DNA of 64,000 nt from Jiangella ureilytica (GTDB lineage: Bacteria; Actinomycetota; Actinomycetes; Jiangellales; Jiangellaceae). This document shows, one piece after another, positions 20,143-28,613 of the stretch (positions are counted from its first letter, which is position 1; each line of letters opens with the position of its first letter). Under the pieces are notes generated by a model, which saw only the letters and a list, made by a program, of their open reading frames with translations, was not told where the DNA came from and did not search any database. A program made the position numbers and the translations under genes. The stretch is taken from the NCBI RefSeq assembly GCF_004348545.1, contig NZ_SMKL01000023.1, forward strand, positions 1 to 64,000. The letters are read 5' to 3'.

Positions 20143-20446
20143 GCGGCCTAAGAACGGGCAGCTATCAGGGGGACGGGGAGACCCTGGGCACGCCTCACCG
20201 GTTCGCGTGCCCGTTTCGTCCCGGTTCGCCGGACTGTGCACCGCGATGATCATCGGCGATCCGCTACATCACCAGGCGTTCTGCCACATCACGAGGCATG
20301 CATGCCTGGTGAAGCGGCAGAGAACCTCGTGACGGCCCCGCGAAACGCGCCAAATCCCACCACGTGGACACCAGCAGGCCGCCAGGACCCCGTGCCCGTC
20401 GCCAGACTCCCCCCGTCCCCCTGATAGCTGCCCGTTCTTAGGCCGC
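20143..20446. mobile_element. MITE-like element: 36-bp perfect inverted repeats around a 42-base palindrome
   Basis: The 36 bases at 20143-20178 recur exactly as the reverse complement at 20411-20446. Inside, 20280-20321 is a strong imperfect palindrome centred on GGCATGCATGCC. No transposase is encoded. The structure resembles a non-autonomous miniature element, but no target duplication is clear, and related motif copies continue outside it. A large regulatory or terminator hairpin is the alternative. Confidence 0.5.
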
Positions 20447-20470
20447 GCGGGTGCGGTCAAGTCCAAGCGC

Positions 20471-20776
20471 CCCGACCCAGACGGCGCGCAAGCACAGAGC
20501 GCGCGGACTTGAGGGCACCCGCGCGGCTTAAGAGAATGGGCAGCAGGGGGACGGGGGAACCCCACCCAACCCCACGACCCCGGCGGCGCGCAAGCACAGA
20601 GCGCGCGAACTCGAGGGCACCCGCGCGGCCGAAGAGAATGGGCAGCAGGGGGACGGGGGAACCCGACGCAACCCCCCGACCCCGGCGGCGCGCAAGCACA
20701 GAGCGCGCGGACTCGAGGGCACCCGCGCGGCCTAAGAGAATGGGCAGCAGGGGGACGGGGCCACCCCGCCCGACCG
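20471..20776. repeat. Three tandem direct repeats of 102 bp
   Basis: Units begin at 20471, 20573 and 20675 with an exact 102-base period. Each contains GGCGCGCAAGCACAGAGCG and a copy of the GGGCAGCAGGGGGACGGGG motif. Units differ at only a few positions, so the expansion looks recent. The array ends about 20 bases before the stop of the Lon/PDZ gene. Confidence 0.88.
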
Positions 20777-20796
20777 CACGACCCCGAGAACCCCAC

Positions 20797-21849
20797 TCAG
20801 GACGCGGGGCAGCTCGCGAGATCCTCGGTGTCGCCGGCGACGAACGACTCGATGGTGGTGACGGCGTCGTCGAGGGTCTCGACGGGGACCACGCGCATGT
20901 CGCCGTTGTTGCCCTCGACCGCCTCGTCGCAGTTGCTGGCCGGAGCGAGGAACAGTTCCGCGCCGTCGTGGTTGGCGGCGGCGATCTTCTGCTGGATGCC
21001 GCCGATGGGGCCGACCTCGCCGTCGGCGGTGATCTCGCCGGTGCCGGCGATGTGCTTGCCGTCGAGCAGCGCCCCGGGCGTGAGGGTGTCGTAGATGGCG
21101 ACGGCGAAGATCATGCCGGCGCTGGGGCCGCCGATGCGATCGTCGATGCCGATCTGGATGTCGACCGGGAGGTCGAAGCCGGGCGTCGGCTGGAAGCCGA
21201 CCAGGGCGCGGCCGTCGTCGTCGGCGGCGATGGTGGTGATGTCCTCGGTGAGCTGCTCGCCGTCGCGGTCGACGACGAACTGGACGGTCTCGCCCGGCTC
21301 GTGCGCGGTGACGGCGTCGACGACGTCTTCGGGCGCGGCGACCGGGGTGCCGTCGACGGACACCACGACGTCGCCGGGCTCGAGGACGCCGTCGGCCGGG
21401 GCGCCCTCGACGACGGCGTCGACGACCACCTTCTCGGGGACGTCGTAGCCAAGCTTGCGCAGCGCGGCCACCTCGGCGTTCTGCTGCGAGTTGGCCAGCA
21501 TGGCGGCGTTCTGCTGCCGCGACTGCTCCGCCGTGGTGCCCTCGGGGTAGACGAGCTCGCGCGGGACCACCGCACGGTCGGGGTCGAGCCACGCCCGCAG
21601 CGCCGTCAGGAGGTCCAGCTCGGCGTCGGCGGACGTGACCCCGACCGTCGTGAGGTCGAGCACGCCCTCGGTGGGGAACGTGTCGGCGCCGTCGACGCGG
21701 ATGACCTGCTGGCCGTTCCACTCGCCGAGCGTGTCCTCGACCGGCCCCGGCGAGTAGACGACGTAGGGCAGGTTGAAGAAGGACGCGACCGCGACGAGCG
21801 CGACGATCAGGGCCCCGGCGACGGCGAGCGTCGCGGATCGGCGGGTCAT
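20797..21849 (-). CDS. PDZ and Lon-type serine protease (YlbL family)
   Basis: This 350-residue membrane-anchored protease has one N-terminal transmembrane helix (LAVAGALIVALVAVASF). A PDZ domain follows (about residues 130-215, GDVVVSVDGTPV). The C-terminal Lon (S16) domain has its catalytic Ser in GGPSAGMIFAVAIYD and Lys in GGIQQKIAAA. The active site faces outward. Members of this family occur next to the same Zincin_2/whiB7/uvrD2 block in mycobacteria. The long gene-free repeat region lies downstream. Confidence 0.92.
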   Translation of the reverse strand: MTRRSATLAVAGALIVALVAVASFFNLPYVVYSPGPVEDTLGEWNGQQVIRVDGADTFPTEGVLDLTTVGVTSADAELDLLTALRAWLDPDRAVVPRELVYPEGTTAEQSRQQNAAMLANSQQNAEVAALRKLGYDVPEKVVVDAVVEGAPADGVLEPGDVVVSVDGTPVAAPEDVVDAVTAHEPGETVQFVVDRDGEQLTEDITTIAADDDGRALVGFQPTPGFDLPVDIQIGIDDRIGGPSAGMIFAVAIYDTLTPGALLDGKHIAGTGEITADGEVGPIGGIQQKIAAANHDGAELFLAPASNCDEAVEGNNGDMRVVPVETLDDAVTTIESFVAGDTEDLASCPAS

Positions 21850-21903
21850 CGGTGTGGGCGGTCCTCACGGTGTACGGGCGTCGACACCGCCGAGTTTACG
21901 GGG

Positions 21904-23196
21904 TCAGCCTGCCTCCTGGATCCCGGCCGTGGCCGCGCGGGCGAACGCCTCGACCTGGGCGGAGAGCCAGTCGTCCATGGCCTCGCGCCGCTCGGGCGTC
22001 GTGTCCTCCGCCGTGTCGCTGACGGTGATGGCCACGCGCGTCTTCTGATGCTCGGGGCCCGCGATCACCAGGAGCTCGGCGCCGTATCCGCCCTGCGCGT
22101 ACGGACCTTCGAGCGTCGTGGTGGCTCGCTGGACGTGCACGGTCACGCCGCCGGGGCCGATGGTCGTCGTGCAGGGGTGGGTGATGCGACCCTTCTCCTC
22201 CATCGGGATGCAGTGCTGCTCGACGCTCAGCTCGGACCCGATGGTGATGAGGTTCGCCGCTCCCGCGATGACGCCCTCGGGGAGGCCGGTGGTGACCTCG
22301 GGCCCCGGAATGGCGGTCGTCTCCGGGCCTGCGGCCCAGCCGGCGCCGAGCGCGTCGGCCAACGCCCGCGACTCGTCGGGGATCTGCGGCTGGCCGGAGC
22401 TCTCCGGCGCAGGCGGCGTCACGCCGGCGGTCAGCTCGGCCCAGACCCCGTCGGTGACGACGGCGGCCAGCTGGTCCACGGAGAACGGCGGCTCGGCGCG
22501 GGTCGGCTCGGACTGCTTCTCGGTGGGCGCGTTCATCGCCGCGAGGTGGACCGACAGGCCGGTCGGCGCGACGGCGGTGACGCGGGTCTGGCGGCGGTCG
22601 GGCTCGCGGTCGGGTTGCGGGTAGTACGGCCCGGTCTGCAGCTGCAGCGTGGTGCCGTCGTCGAGGGTGCGGAACTCGCAGCTGCCGCCGTTGACGACGA
22701 CCGGGCAGCCCGGATCGGACGCCACCATGGACACCTCGCCGCTCACCCAGCTGGCGCCGGTGCCGTCGTCCCAGACGAAGGAGAACCAGGCCGAGTCCGG
22801 TCCGTTGTCGCTGGCGTCGGCCTCGGTGATCTCGCCGGGCGGCAGCAGGGCGACGACGGCGTCGACAACGGCGTCCGGGTCGATCTCGCCGGCGGGCTCG
22901 GCCTGCGGCGGGGCCGCGACGGCGGTGCCGGCGGCGTCGGTGCCGGTCTCCGCGTCGTCGCCGGCGGCGACGGGACCGCTGCCGCCGTCGTCACCGTCCA
23001 GGAAGGGGACGACGAGCACCGTGCCCGCGCCGGCGACCAGGACCAGCGCGGCCGTGCCGACGGCCAGCCGGGCGCGGAACCGCCGCTGCAGCGCGAGGCC
23101 GCGCTCGACCCCGCCCTCGACGAGGTCGACGACGGGCGGGTCGATGCGCAGGGCCTCGGCCCGCAGGGCCAGCTCGAGCTCTTCTTCGATGGTCAC
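21904..23196 (-). CDS. Single-pass membrane protein, probable partner of the sigma factor upstream
   Basis: This is a 430-residue protein I do not recognise by family. A short Glu-rich cytoplasmic N-terminus (MTIEEELELALRAEAL) is followed by an Arg-rich stretch, one membrane helix (VGTAALVLVAGAGTVLVV) and a long extracytoplasmic domain with Cys pairs. The topology and the position, 14 bases downstream of a SigE-type sigma gene, match the membrane proteins commonly co-transcribed with such sigma factors. A classical zinc-binding anti-sigma HxxxCxxC motif is absent, so calling it an anti-sigma factor would be a guess. Confidence 0.7.
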   Translation of the reverse strand: MTIEEELELALRAEALRIDPPVVDLVEGGVERGLALQRRFRARLAVGTAALVLVAGAGTVLVVPFLDGDDGGSGPVAAGDDAETGTDAAGTAVAAPPQAEPAGEIDPDAVVDAVVALLPPGEITEADASDNGPDSAWFSFVWDDGTGASWVSGEVSMVASDPGCPVVVNGGSCEFRTLDDGTTLQLQTGPYYPQPDREPDRRQTRVTAVAPTGLSVHLAAMNAPTEKQSEPTRAEPPFSVDQLAAVVTDGVWAELTAGVTPPAPESSGQPQIPDESRALADALGAGWAAGPETTAIPGPEVTTGLPEGVIAGAANLITIGSELSVEQHCIPMEEKGRITHPCTTTIGPGGVTVHVQRATTTLEGPYAQGGYGAELLVIAGPEHQKTRVAITVSDTAEDTTPERREAMDDWLSAQVEAFARAATAGIQEAG

Positions 23197-23210
23197 TCAG
23201 CTCACCTCGT

Positions 23211-23684
23211 TCAGGGTCGGGGGGTCAGGTCGTCGGTGCCGAGGACGGCGCGCAGCCGGTTGAGGGCGCGGAAGCACCGCGAGCGCACGGCGCCCGCGGA
23301 CAGCCCGAGCTCGGCCGCGGTCTCCTCGACGCTGCGGTCCTCCCAGTACCGCAGGACCAGCACCACACGGTCCTTCGCGTCGAGCCGGGCCAGCGCCTCG
23401 ATGAGCGTGACCCGCAGCGCGACGTCGGTCTCGGGGACGGCGATCTCGGGCAGCGAGTCGGTGGGCCGCTCGCTCGACCCGCGCCGCCGCCGCTGCGTGA
23501 TGAAGGTGCGCACCAGCGTCGTGCGGGCGTACGCGGCGGGGTCGTCGGGCCTCGACCGCCGGGTCCAGGCGCGGTACACCTTGCCCAGCGTCTCCTGGAC
23601 CAGGTCTTCGGCCAGGTGCCAGTCGCCCGTCAGCAGCCAGGCCGTCCGGAACAACCGGCCGCTGCACGACGTGGCGAACTCCAT
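23211..23684 (-). CDS. SigE-type ECF RNA polymerase sigma factor
   Basis: This 157-residue extracytoplasmic-function sigma factor belongs to the actinobacterial SigE group. Region 2 is at the start (LFRTAWLLTGDWHLAEDLVQETLGKVYRAW). Region 4 is at the end (ALARLDAKDRVVLVLRYWEDRSVEETAAELGLSAGAVRSR). The ATG at 23684 has GGAAGG just upstream and gives the normal short N-terminus (MEFATSCSGR). Its membrane partner follows in the same operon. The stimulus is unknown. Confidence 0.92.
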   Translation of the reverse strand: MEFATSCSGRLFRTAWLLTGDWHLAEDLVQETLGKVYRAWTRRSRPDDPAAYARTTLVRTFITQRRRRGSSERPTDSLPEIAVPETDVALRVTLIEALARLDAKDRVVLVLRYWEDRSVEETAAELGLSAGAVRSRCFRALNRLRAVLGTDDLTPRP

Positions 23685-23766
23685 GAAGCCTTCCGCGCTG
23701 CCGGCCACCGCCAGCCTCCGTTCGTCGTCCTCACCCAGACAGACGCTATGAGGAGGCCAGGACGTT

Positions 23767-24189
23767 TCAGGGAGTTCCGACCCACTCCTCGCCGCCGTCG
23801 CCGAAGCGCTGGTGCTTCCAGATGGGGACCTCGCGCTTGAGGTCGTCGATGAGCCGGCGGCAGGCGGCGAACGCCTCCTGACGGTGGTCGGCGGCGGCCG
23901 CGACGACGACGGCGATGTCGCCGATCTCGAGGTGCCCGACGCGGTGGACGGCGGCCAGCGCGCGCAGGGGCGTGCCGGCGGCGACCTTCTCGGCGACCGT
24001 GCGCAGGACGTCGGCCACCGTGGGGTGCGCCTCGTAGTCGAGACTCGTGACGTCGCGGCCGCCGTCGGCCTCGCGGACCGTCCCGATGAACACGACGGTG
24101 CCGCCGGCGCCACGGTCGGACACGGCGGCCAGCACCTCGTCGACGGAGAGCGGGCCGGGCCGCACGTCGAGCAGCCGGATGACGTCCAC
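23767..24189 (-). CDS. moaE: Molybdopterin synthase catalytic subunit MoaE
   Basis: This 140-residue protein is the large subunit that, with thiocarboxylated MoaD, inserts the two sulfurs into molybdopterin. It shows the family's GTVVFIGTVRE, VHRVGHLEIGDIAV and the C-terminal PIWKHQRF with the active-site Lys. The GTG at 24189 is chosen because it gives normal length and follows GGAG; it starts five bases after the stop of the SDR gene, so the two are co-transcribed. No moaD or moaC lies in the window. The molybdopterin oxidoreductase at 18338-19927 is a possible user. Confidence 0.95.
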   Translation of the reverse strand: MDVIRLLDVRPGPLSVDEVLAAVSDRGAGGTVVFIGTVREADGGRDVTSLDYEAHPTVADVLRTVAEKVAAGTPLRALAAVHRVGHLEIGDIAVVVAAAADHRQEAFAACRRLIDDLKREVPIWKHQRFGDGGEEWVGTP

Positions 24190-24194
24190 GATGA

Positions 24195-25301
24195 TCAGCT
24201 CCGCTTCCGGCGGCGGGCCTTGCGGACCACGACGGCCGTTCCCAGGATGGCGACGGTGGCACCGGCGGCGCCGATGGTGGCAGCCGTGGCGGCGTCGCGC
24301 TTGCCGATGCGCCGCGACGCCAGCGCGTGCCGCCCGCCGACCTCGTCCATGAGCGCCCGCAGCGCCCCGGCGTTGTCGTGCGCGGGCTGCCAGCCGGCCT
24401 TGCGCAGCCGGTCGCCGGCGACGACCCACGGCCGGGTGACGAAGTGCAGCTCGCTGGCCGGCGCGGGCGTGACGCCGAGCCGGTGCAGCCGCTGCGCGGT
24501 GCCGAAGGCGAACGACGCGGGCAGCTCGATGCGGCTGCGGCCCGAGAGCTCCTCGACCGTCTGCTGGTCGAGGTGGCCCTCGCTGCCGACGGCGAGCGGC
24601 CCGGCGATGTCGTGCAGGACCACGTATTCGAGCGCCGACGCGAGGTCGTCGACGTGGCAGAACTGCCAGGCCGGCTCGCTGCCGCGGACGACCAGCAGAC
24701 GGGGCGCCTCGAAGTGCCGGGTGAGGACGGTGTCGACGCCGGGTCCGACGACGGCGGCCGGGCGGACCACCGTCACGGCCATGCCCGGGTGCGAACGCGG
24801 CGCCCGCGCGCAGAGGTCCTCGATCTCGAGCAGGTCGCTGATGATCGAGCCGTCGGGCTCGGCCCGCAGCGGGGCGTCCTCGTCGAGCGGGACGGGGTTC
24901 TCGGCCTGGGCGCCGTAGACCATGGCGCTGGTGACGGCGACGAGGTGGCGCACGCCGGCCGCCGCGGACGCCGTCAGGATGGTCTGGGTGCCGCGCACGT
25001 TGCGGTGCGATCGGACGGCGGGGTCCGGGGTGATGCCGATGTCGACGGCGGTGTGCACGACGGCGTCGACCCCGGCCAGCCGCGTGACGATGGCGGGATC
25101 GGTGAGATCCATCACGCGCCACGTGACGCCGTCGACGTCGCCGCGGGAGTCGTCGAGGCCCACCACCTCGGCGACGTCGTCGCTGGCCGCCAGGCGTGCG
25201 GCCAGCAGCCGGCCCACACCGGACGCCGCGCCGGTGACCGCGATCACCAGCCCGTCGCCGCCGTTGCGCCCAGCGCGAACCCCGCCCGACCGTCTGCCCA
25301 C
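24195..25301 (-). CDS. NAD-dependent epimerase/dehydratase (extended SDR)
   Basis: This 368-residue oxidoreductase has an N-terminal Rossmann nucleotide site (VIAVTGAASGVGRLLAARL). The active-site Ser and Tyr lie in VAVTSAMVYGAQ, although the canonical Tyr-x3-Lys is not intact after this point. The C-terminus has a hydrophobic helix (ATIGAAGATVAILGTAVVV) followed by Arg/Lys, suggesting membrane association. The GTG at 25301 is chosen for the AGGGGG five bases upstream; an ATG at 25334 would also be in frame. It diverges from the Zincin_2 gene and sits upstream of moaE. The substrate is unknown. Confidence 0.82.
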   Translation of the reverse strand: MGRRSGGVRAGRNGGDGLVIAVTGAASGVGRLLAARLAASDDVAEVVGLDDSRGDVDGVTWRVMDLTDPAIVTRLAGVDAVVHTAVDIGITPDPAVRSHRNVRGTQTILTASAAAGVRHLVAVTSAMVYGAQAENPVPLDEDAPLRAEPDGSIISDLLEIEDLCARAPRSHPGMAVTVVRPAAVVGPGVDTVLTRHFEAPRLLVVRGSEPAWQFCHVDDLASALEYVVLHDIAGPLAVGSEGHLDQQTVEELSGRSRIELPASFAFGTAQRLHRLGVTPAPASELHFVTRPWVVAGDRLRKAGWQPAHDNAGALRALMDEVGGRHALASRRIGKRDAATAATIGAAGATVAILGTAVVVRKARRRKRS

Positions 25302-25376
25302 GAAACCCCCTACAACGACTACCGTGGAACGCATGAGGCGCTCCCGAACGCTTCCCATCCTGCCTGAGGCGCTGCC

Positions 25377-26723
25377 ATGAATGATGTCCCCTTCGGTTTT
25401 GGTTCCGAGGACGACCCGGACGAGAACCGGCCCCAGAAGTCCGGTTCCGGCTCCGGAGGCGGCTCTGGCGGTCCGGGCGACCCGTTCGGCAACCTCTTCG
25501 GCATGTTCGGCGCGGGTGGTCCGGGCGGCCCCGGCGGCAGCCCCGACCTGGGCGCCATGTTCCAGCAGCTCGGCCAGATGTTCTCGTGGTCCGGCGGGCC
25601 GGTGAACTGGAACCTCGCCAACCAGGCCGCGCGCGAGGTCGTCTCGGCCGCCGGCGACCGCTCCGTCAGCGGTACGGACCGCCGCGAGGTCGACGACGCG
25701 TTCCGCCTCGCCGACACCTGGCTCGACGGCGCCACCTCGTTCCCGTCCACCGGCGGCGCGCCGCGCACCTGGAGCCGGGCCGAGTGGGTCGAAGGCACGC
25801 ACGACGCCTGGAAGGACCTCGTCGAGCCGCTGGCCGCGCGCGTCTCCGAGGCCATGAGCAAGTCGCTGCCGCCCGAGGTCGCGCAGGCCGCGGGCCCGCT
25901 GGTCGGCATGATGCAGCAGGTCGGCGTCTCCATGTGGGGCGCGCAGGTCGGCCAGAGCATCGGCAAGCTGGCCGGCGAGGTCGTCGGCTCGGCCGACATC
26001 GGCGTGCCGCTGGCCGCCGGCCACCCGGCGCTGCTGCCGGCCAACGTCCGCGCCTTCGGCGAGGGCCTGGGCGTCGAGGCCCGCGACGTCACCTTGTACC
26101 TCGCGCTGCGCGAGGCCGCCTACGTCCGGCTCTACGGCCACGCGCCGTGGCTGCGCGCGCACATCGTCGCGCTGGTCGAGGAGTACGCGCGCAACGTCAG
26201 CGTCGACACCAGCGCCATCGAAGAGAAGATGCGCGAGATCGACCCACAGCGGCCCGAGGCCCTGCAAGAGGCTCTCGAGGGCGGGCTGTTCGACGTGCCC
26301 ACCACTCCCGAGCAGCAGGCCGCACTCGACCGCCTCGAGCTGGCGCTGGCCCTCGTCGAGGGCTGGGTCGACGACGTCGTCACGCAGGCCACGGCCGACC
26401 GGCTGCCGTCGGCCGCGGCGCTGCGCGAGACCGTCCGCCGCCGCCGCGCGTCCGGCGGTCCGGCCGAGCAGACCTTCGCCACGCTGGTCGGGCTGCAGCT
26501 GCGGCCGCGCAAGCTGCGCGAGGCGGCCGACTTCTGGGCCGCGGTCCGCGAGGCGCGCGGCGCCGACGGCCGCGACGCCGTCTGGGCGCACCCCGACCTC
26601 ATGCCGTCGGCCGACGACCTCGCCGACCCCGCGGCCTTCCTGATCCTCGACGAATGGGACATGTCCGGGCTCGACGACACCCCGGCGCCGCCCGAGGACG
26701 AGAACGGCGGCAGCCCGTCCTAG
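25377..26723 (+). CDS. Zincin_2 family protein (DUF2342) with altered metal motif
   Basis: This is a 448-residue protein of the actinobacterial Zincin_2 (DUF2342) family. The first ~65 residues are Gly/Pro-rich and probably disordered. The helical body contains VGQSIGKLAGEVVGSADIG and the place where a HExxH zinc helix would be expected, which here reads ALREAAYVRLYGHAPWL. The first His is replaced by Leu and the second by Tyr, so a classical zinc site is not present. Whether this is normal for its subgroup or a loss needs an alignment. The ATG at 25377 diverges from the SDR gene. A homologue sits at the same place in the mycobacterial whiB7 region. Confidence 0.85.
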   Translation: MNDVPFGFGSEDDPDENRPQKSGSGSGGGSGGPGDPFGNLFGMFGAGGPGGPGGSPDLGAMFQQLGQMFSWSGGPVNWNLANQAAREVVSAAGDRSVSGTDRREVDDAFRLADTWLDGATSFPSTGGAPRTWSRAEWVEGTHDAWKDLVEPLAARVSEAMSKSLPPEVAQAAGPLVGMMQQVGVSMWGAQVGQSIGKLAGEVVGSADIGVPLAAGHPALLPANVRAFGEGLGVEARDVTLYLALREAAYVRLYGHAPWLRAHIVALVEEYARNVSVDTSAIEEKMREIDPQRPEALQEALEGGLFDVPTTPEQQAALDRLELALALVEGWVDDVVTQATADRLPSAAALRETVRRRRASGGPAEQTFATLVGLQLRPRKLREAADFWAAVREARGADGRDAVWAHPDLMPSADDLADPAAFLILDEWDMSGLDDTPAPPEDENGGSPS

Positions 26724-26854
26724 GAGGGCCGGGCAGACCGGCGATGAGAGGGGGCCGGAGGTCTCCTCGACATCGTCGGTGCGAGGCGCCGAGCCAGGGT
26801 GAGGTCAATCGGGGCCATGCCCGGCCCGAGAACCCTCGAGGAGCAGATGACCGC

Positions 26855-27412
26855 GTGACCATCGCCGACCCGCTGCACGCCGACGCCGTCGCCGTGCTGT
26901 CGCGGTGGGCCGCGCCGTCGCCGGAGCAGGACCGGCTGCGCCGCGACTACCTCGACGTGCTCGACACCCGCCCCGATGCGATGCGGCGCGCGTGTGTGCC
27001 CGCGCACCTCACCGGCAGCGCGATCGTCGTCGACCCCGCCGCCGGGCGGGTGCTGCTGCTCCTGCACGCCAAGGCCGGCCTGTGGCTCCAGGCCGGCGGC
27101 CACTGCGAGGACGGCGACGGCTCGCTGGCCGCGACGGCGCTGCGCGAGGCCACCGAGGAGAGCGGTATCGCCGGGCTGCGCCTCGGCGCCGGCGGCCGGC
27201 CGGTCCAGCTGGACCGGCACCCGGCGCCGTGCCGGCCCGGCGTCGTCGAGCACCACCTCGACGTCCAGTACGTCGCGCTGGCGCCGGCCGGCGCGGTCGC
27301 GGCCATCAGCGACGAGTCGAACGACCTCGGCTGGTTCGGCTACGACGACCTGCCCCAGCCGCTGGGCGGCGGCGTCGTCGAGCTCATCGCGGCCGCGCGG
27401 GCCGCACTCTGA
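26855..27412 (+). CDS. Nudix hydrolase
   Basis: This 185-residue hydrolase acts on a nucleoside diphosphate linked to another group. The Nudix box is recognisable as GGHCEDGDGSLAATALREATEESGI; the REATEESGI core is intact and the spacing before it is one residue off the strict consensus. The GTG at 26855 follows GAGGAGC; an ATG at 26847 stops after two codons, so GTG is the only workable start. It lies 131 bases after the Zincin_2 gene; nothing notable was seen in that gap. The substrate is unknown. Confidence 0.88.
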   Translation: MTIADPLHADAVAVLSRWAAPSPEQDRLRRDYLDVLDTRPDAMRRACVPAHLTGSAIVVDPAAGRVLLLLHAKAGLWLQAGGHCEDGDGSLAATALREATEESGIAGLRLGAGGRPVQLDRHPAPCRPGVVEHHLDVQYVALAPAGAVAAISDESNDLGWFGYDDLPQPLGGGVVELIAAARAAL

Positions 27413-27442
27413 CGTCGTCGTTCCTCCTGATCGACGACGGCG

Positions 27443-27973
27443 TCATGCCTTGGTGGCCGACGGCTCGAGCGTGCGGCGGCGGGCCCGCAGGCCCTCGACG
27501 GTGATGCGGCCGCGGCGCACCGCGCCGCGCTGGTCCAGCCAGGCGTCGAGGAACCGCCACACCGCGGCGGCGTCGGCGGTCTCGCCGGTGACCACCGCGT
27601 CGATGACGCTCACGTGCGCGTTGCGCAGGCCTGCGGCCAGCACCCGGTCGCGACGCCCGCAGCGGACGCGGACCCGGGCGACCCGCTCGCCGAGGTCGAC
27701 GAAGAGGCGCGCCTCGGCCTCGGTGAGCCGGCGCGACCCGCCGGGGACCCACGCACCGTCCTGGCTGGGTGTCGCCGACGTCACCCGCATCACCAGCTCG
27801 CGCAGCGACTCGACCGCCTCGACGAGGCCCTGCCGCGCGCCGTGGCGCGACTGCAGCCAGAACGCGAGCAGCGCCGCGAGGAAGACCGCCGGGACGGCGA
27901 GCGCGCCGCTCAGCAACCCCTCCCAGGTGATCGAGCCCGCGGGGATGCCGACGAACGCCTGCGTCAACGTCAC
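27443..27973 (-). CDS. Small membrane protein of unknown function
   Basis: This 176-residue protein has one clear hydrophobic segment near the N-terminus (LLSGALAVPAVFLAALLAFWL) followed by an Arg-rich, helical cytoplasmic domain. I do not recognise a family. It converges on the Nudix gene 30 bases away and lies 30 bases downstream of the YgjP-type peptidase gene on the same strand, so the two may share a transcript. The frame is supported by actinobacterial GC3 bias and by fitting exactly between its neighbours. Confidence 0.7.
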   Translation of the reverse strand: MTLTQAFVGIPAGSITWEGLLSGALAVPAVFLAALLAFWLQSRHGARQGLVEAVESLRELVMRVTSATPSQDGAWVPGGSRRLTEAEARLFVDLGERVARVRVRCGRRDRVLAAGLRNAHVSVIDAVVTGETADAAAVWRFLDAWLDQRGAVRRGRITVEGLRARRRTLEPSATKA

Positions 27974-28003
27974 GGCCGGACATTACCCAGGTGAGACCCC
28001 CGG

Positions 28004-28570
28004 TCAATCGTCGGTGACGTCGTCCTCGTCGTCGCCGCCGGGCGGGCCGTCGCCGTCGCCGTCCTCGTCGGCCGTGCCGGCCGCGTGGCTGTAGCCGTCG
28101 AGGAAGCCGCGCGCCCGCTCGGCCCGCGGGAAGCGGCCGACCAGCGCCCAGAACTCCGGGCCGTGGTCGTTCACCAACAGGTGCGTCAGCTCATGGACCA
28201 GCACGTAGTCGATGACCCACGTGGGCAGGCCCTGCAGCCGCGCCGACAGCCGGATGGAGCCGTCGCTGGGCGTACACGACCCCCATCGGGCCCGCTGGCT
28301 GGCACTCCAGCGCACGCTCGTGGGGGTGGCGCGGCCGTCGAGGTACTTGCGCGAGAGCTCGCCGGCGCGTGCGAGCAGGCCCTCGTCGCTGGGCCGGCGG
28401 CGCTTCTCCTGCGCCGCCAGGCGATCGAGCATGACCTGGACCCAGCGGCGTTCCTCGGCCTTGCTGAGCCGGGACGGGAGGCACACGACGATGCGGCCGT
28501 TCTCGCGAAACGCCGTGACGGTGCGTCGACGGCGCAACGAGCGCCGTATCTCGACGTCCGGAGCCACCAT
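28004..28570 (-). CDS. YgjP-type (DUF45/M48-like) metal-dependent peptidase
   Basis: This 188-residue cytoplasmic protein has the zinc motif VHELTHLLVNDHGPEFW, which gives HExxH plus a downstream His. The YgjP-like WGSCTPSDGSIRLSARLQGLP comes just before it. The C-terminal 25 residues are an acidic Asp/Glu/Gly-rich tail. Proteins of this group are predicted metalloproteases, with few substrates known. The ATG at 28570 is used. Upstream lies a 600-base gene-free stretch with DnaA-box-like sites. Confidence 0.9.
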   Translation of the reverse strand: MVAPDVEIRRSLRRRRTVTAFRENGRIVVCLPSRLSKAEERRWVQVMLDRLAAQEKRRRPSDEGLLARAGELSRKYLDGRATPTSVRWSASQRARWGSCTPSDGSIRLSARLQGLPTWVIDYVLVHELTHLLVNDHGPEFWALVGRFPRAERARGFLDGYSHAAGTADEDGDGDGPPGGDDEDDVTDD

Positions 28571-28613
28571 GGATGCACCGTAGACCCATCCGACCGGCAA
28601 TGCGTGGATGCAA

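Larger units (their letters stand above)
19928..20796. other. Gene-free, repeat-rich intergenic region
   Basis: About 870 bases show no convincing gene on either strand. The region contains at least six copies of a motif with core GGCCTAAGA..GGGCAGC..GGGGGACGGGG. Copies 1 (about 20041-20082) and 3 (about 20411-20454) are inverted; copies 2, 4, 5 and 6 are direct. It separates the oxidoreductase start from the 3' end of the Lon/PDZ gene. Confidence 0.8.

Noticed and set aside
20471-20776. CRISPR array
   Set aside because: The repeats are 102 bp in direct tandem without unique spacers, and no cas genes are present.
20509-23751. A 1080-codon plus-strand open frame
   Set aside because: It covers the Lon/PDZ, membrane-protein and sigma genes on the opposite strand. 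Its translation is Arg/Gly/Val-rich with no domain, the usual stop-poor shadow in GC-rich DNA.
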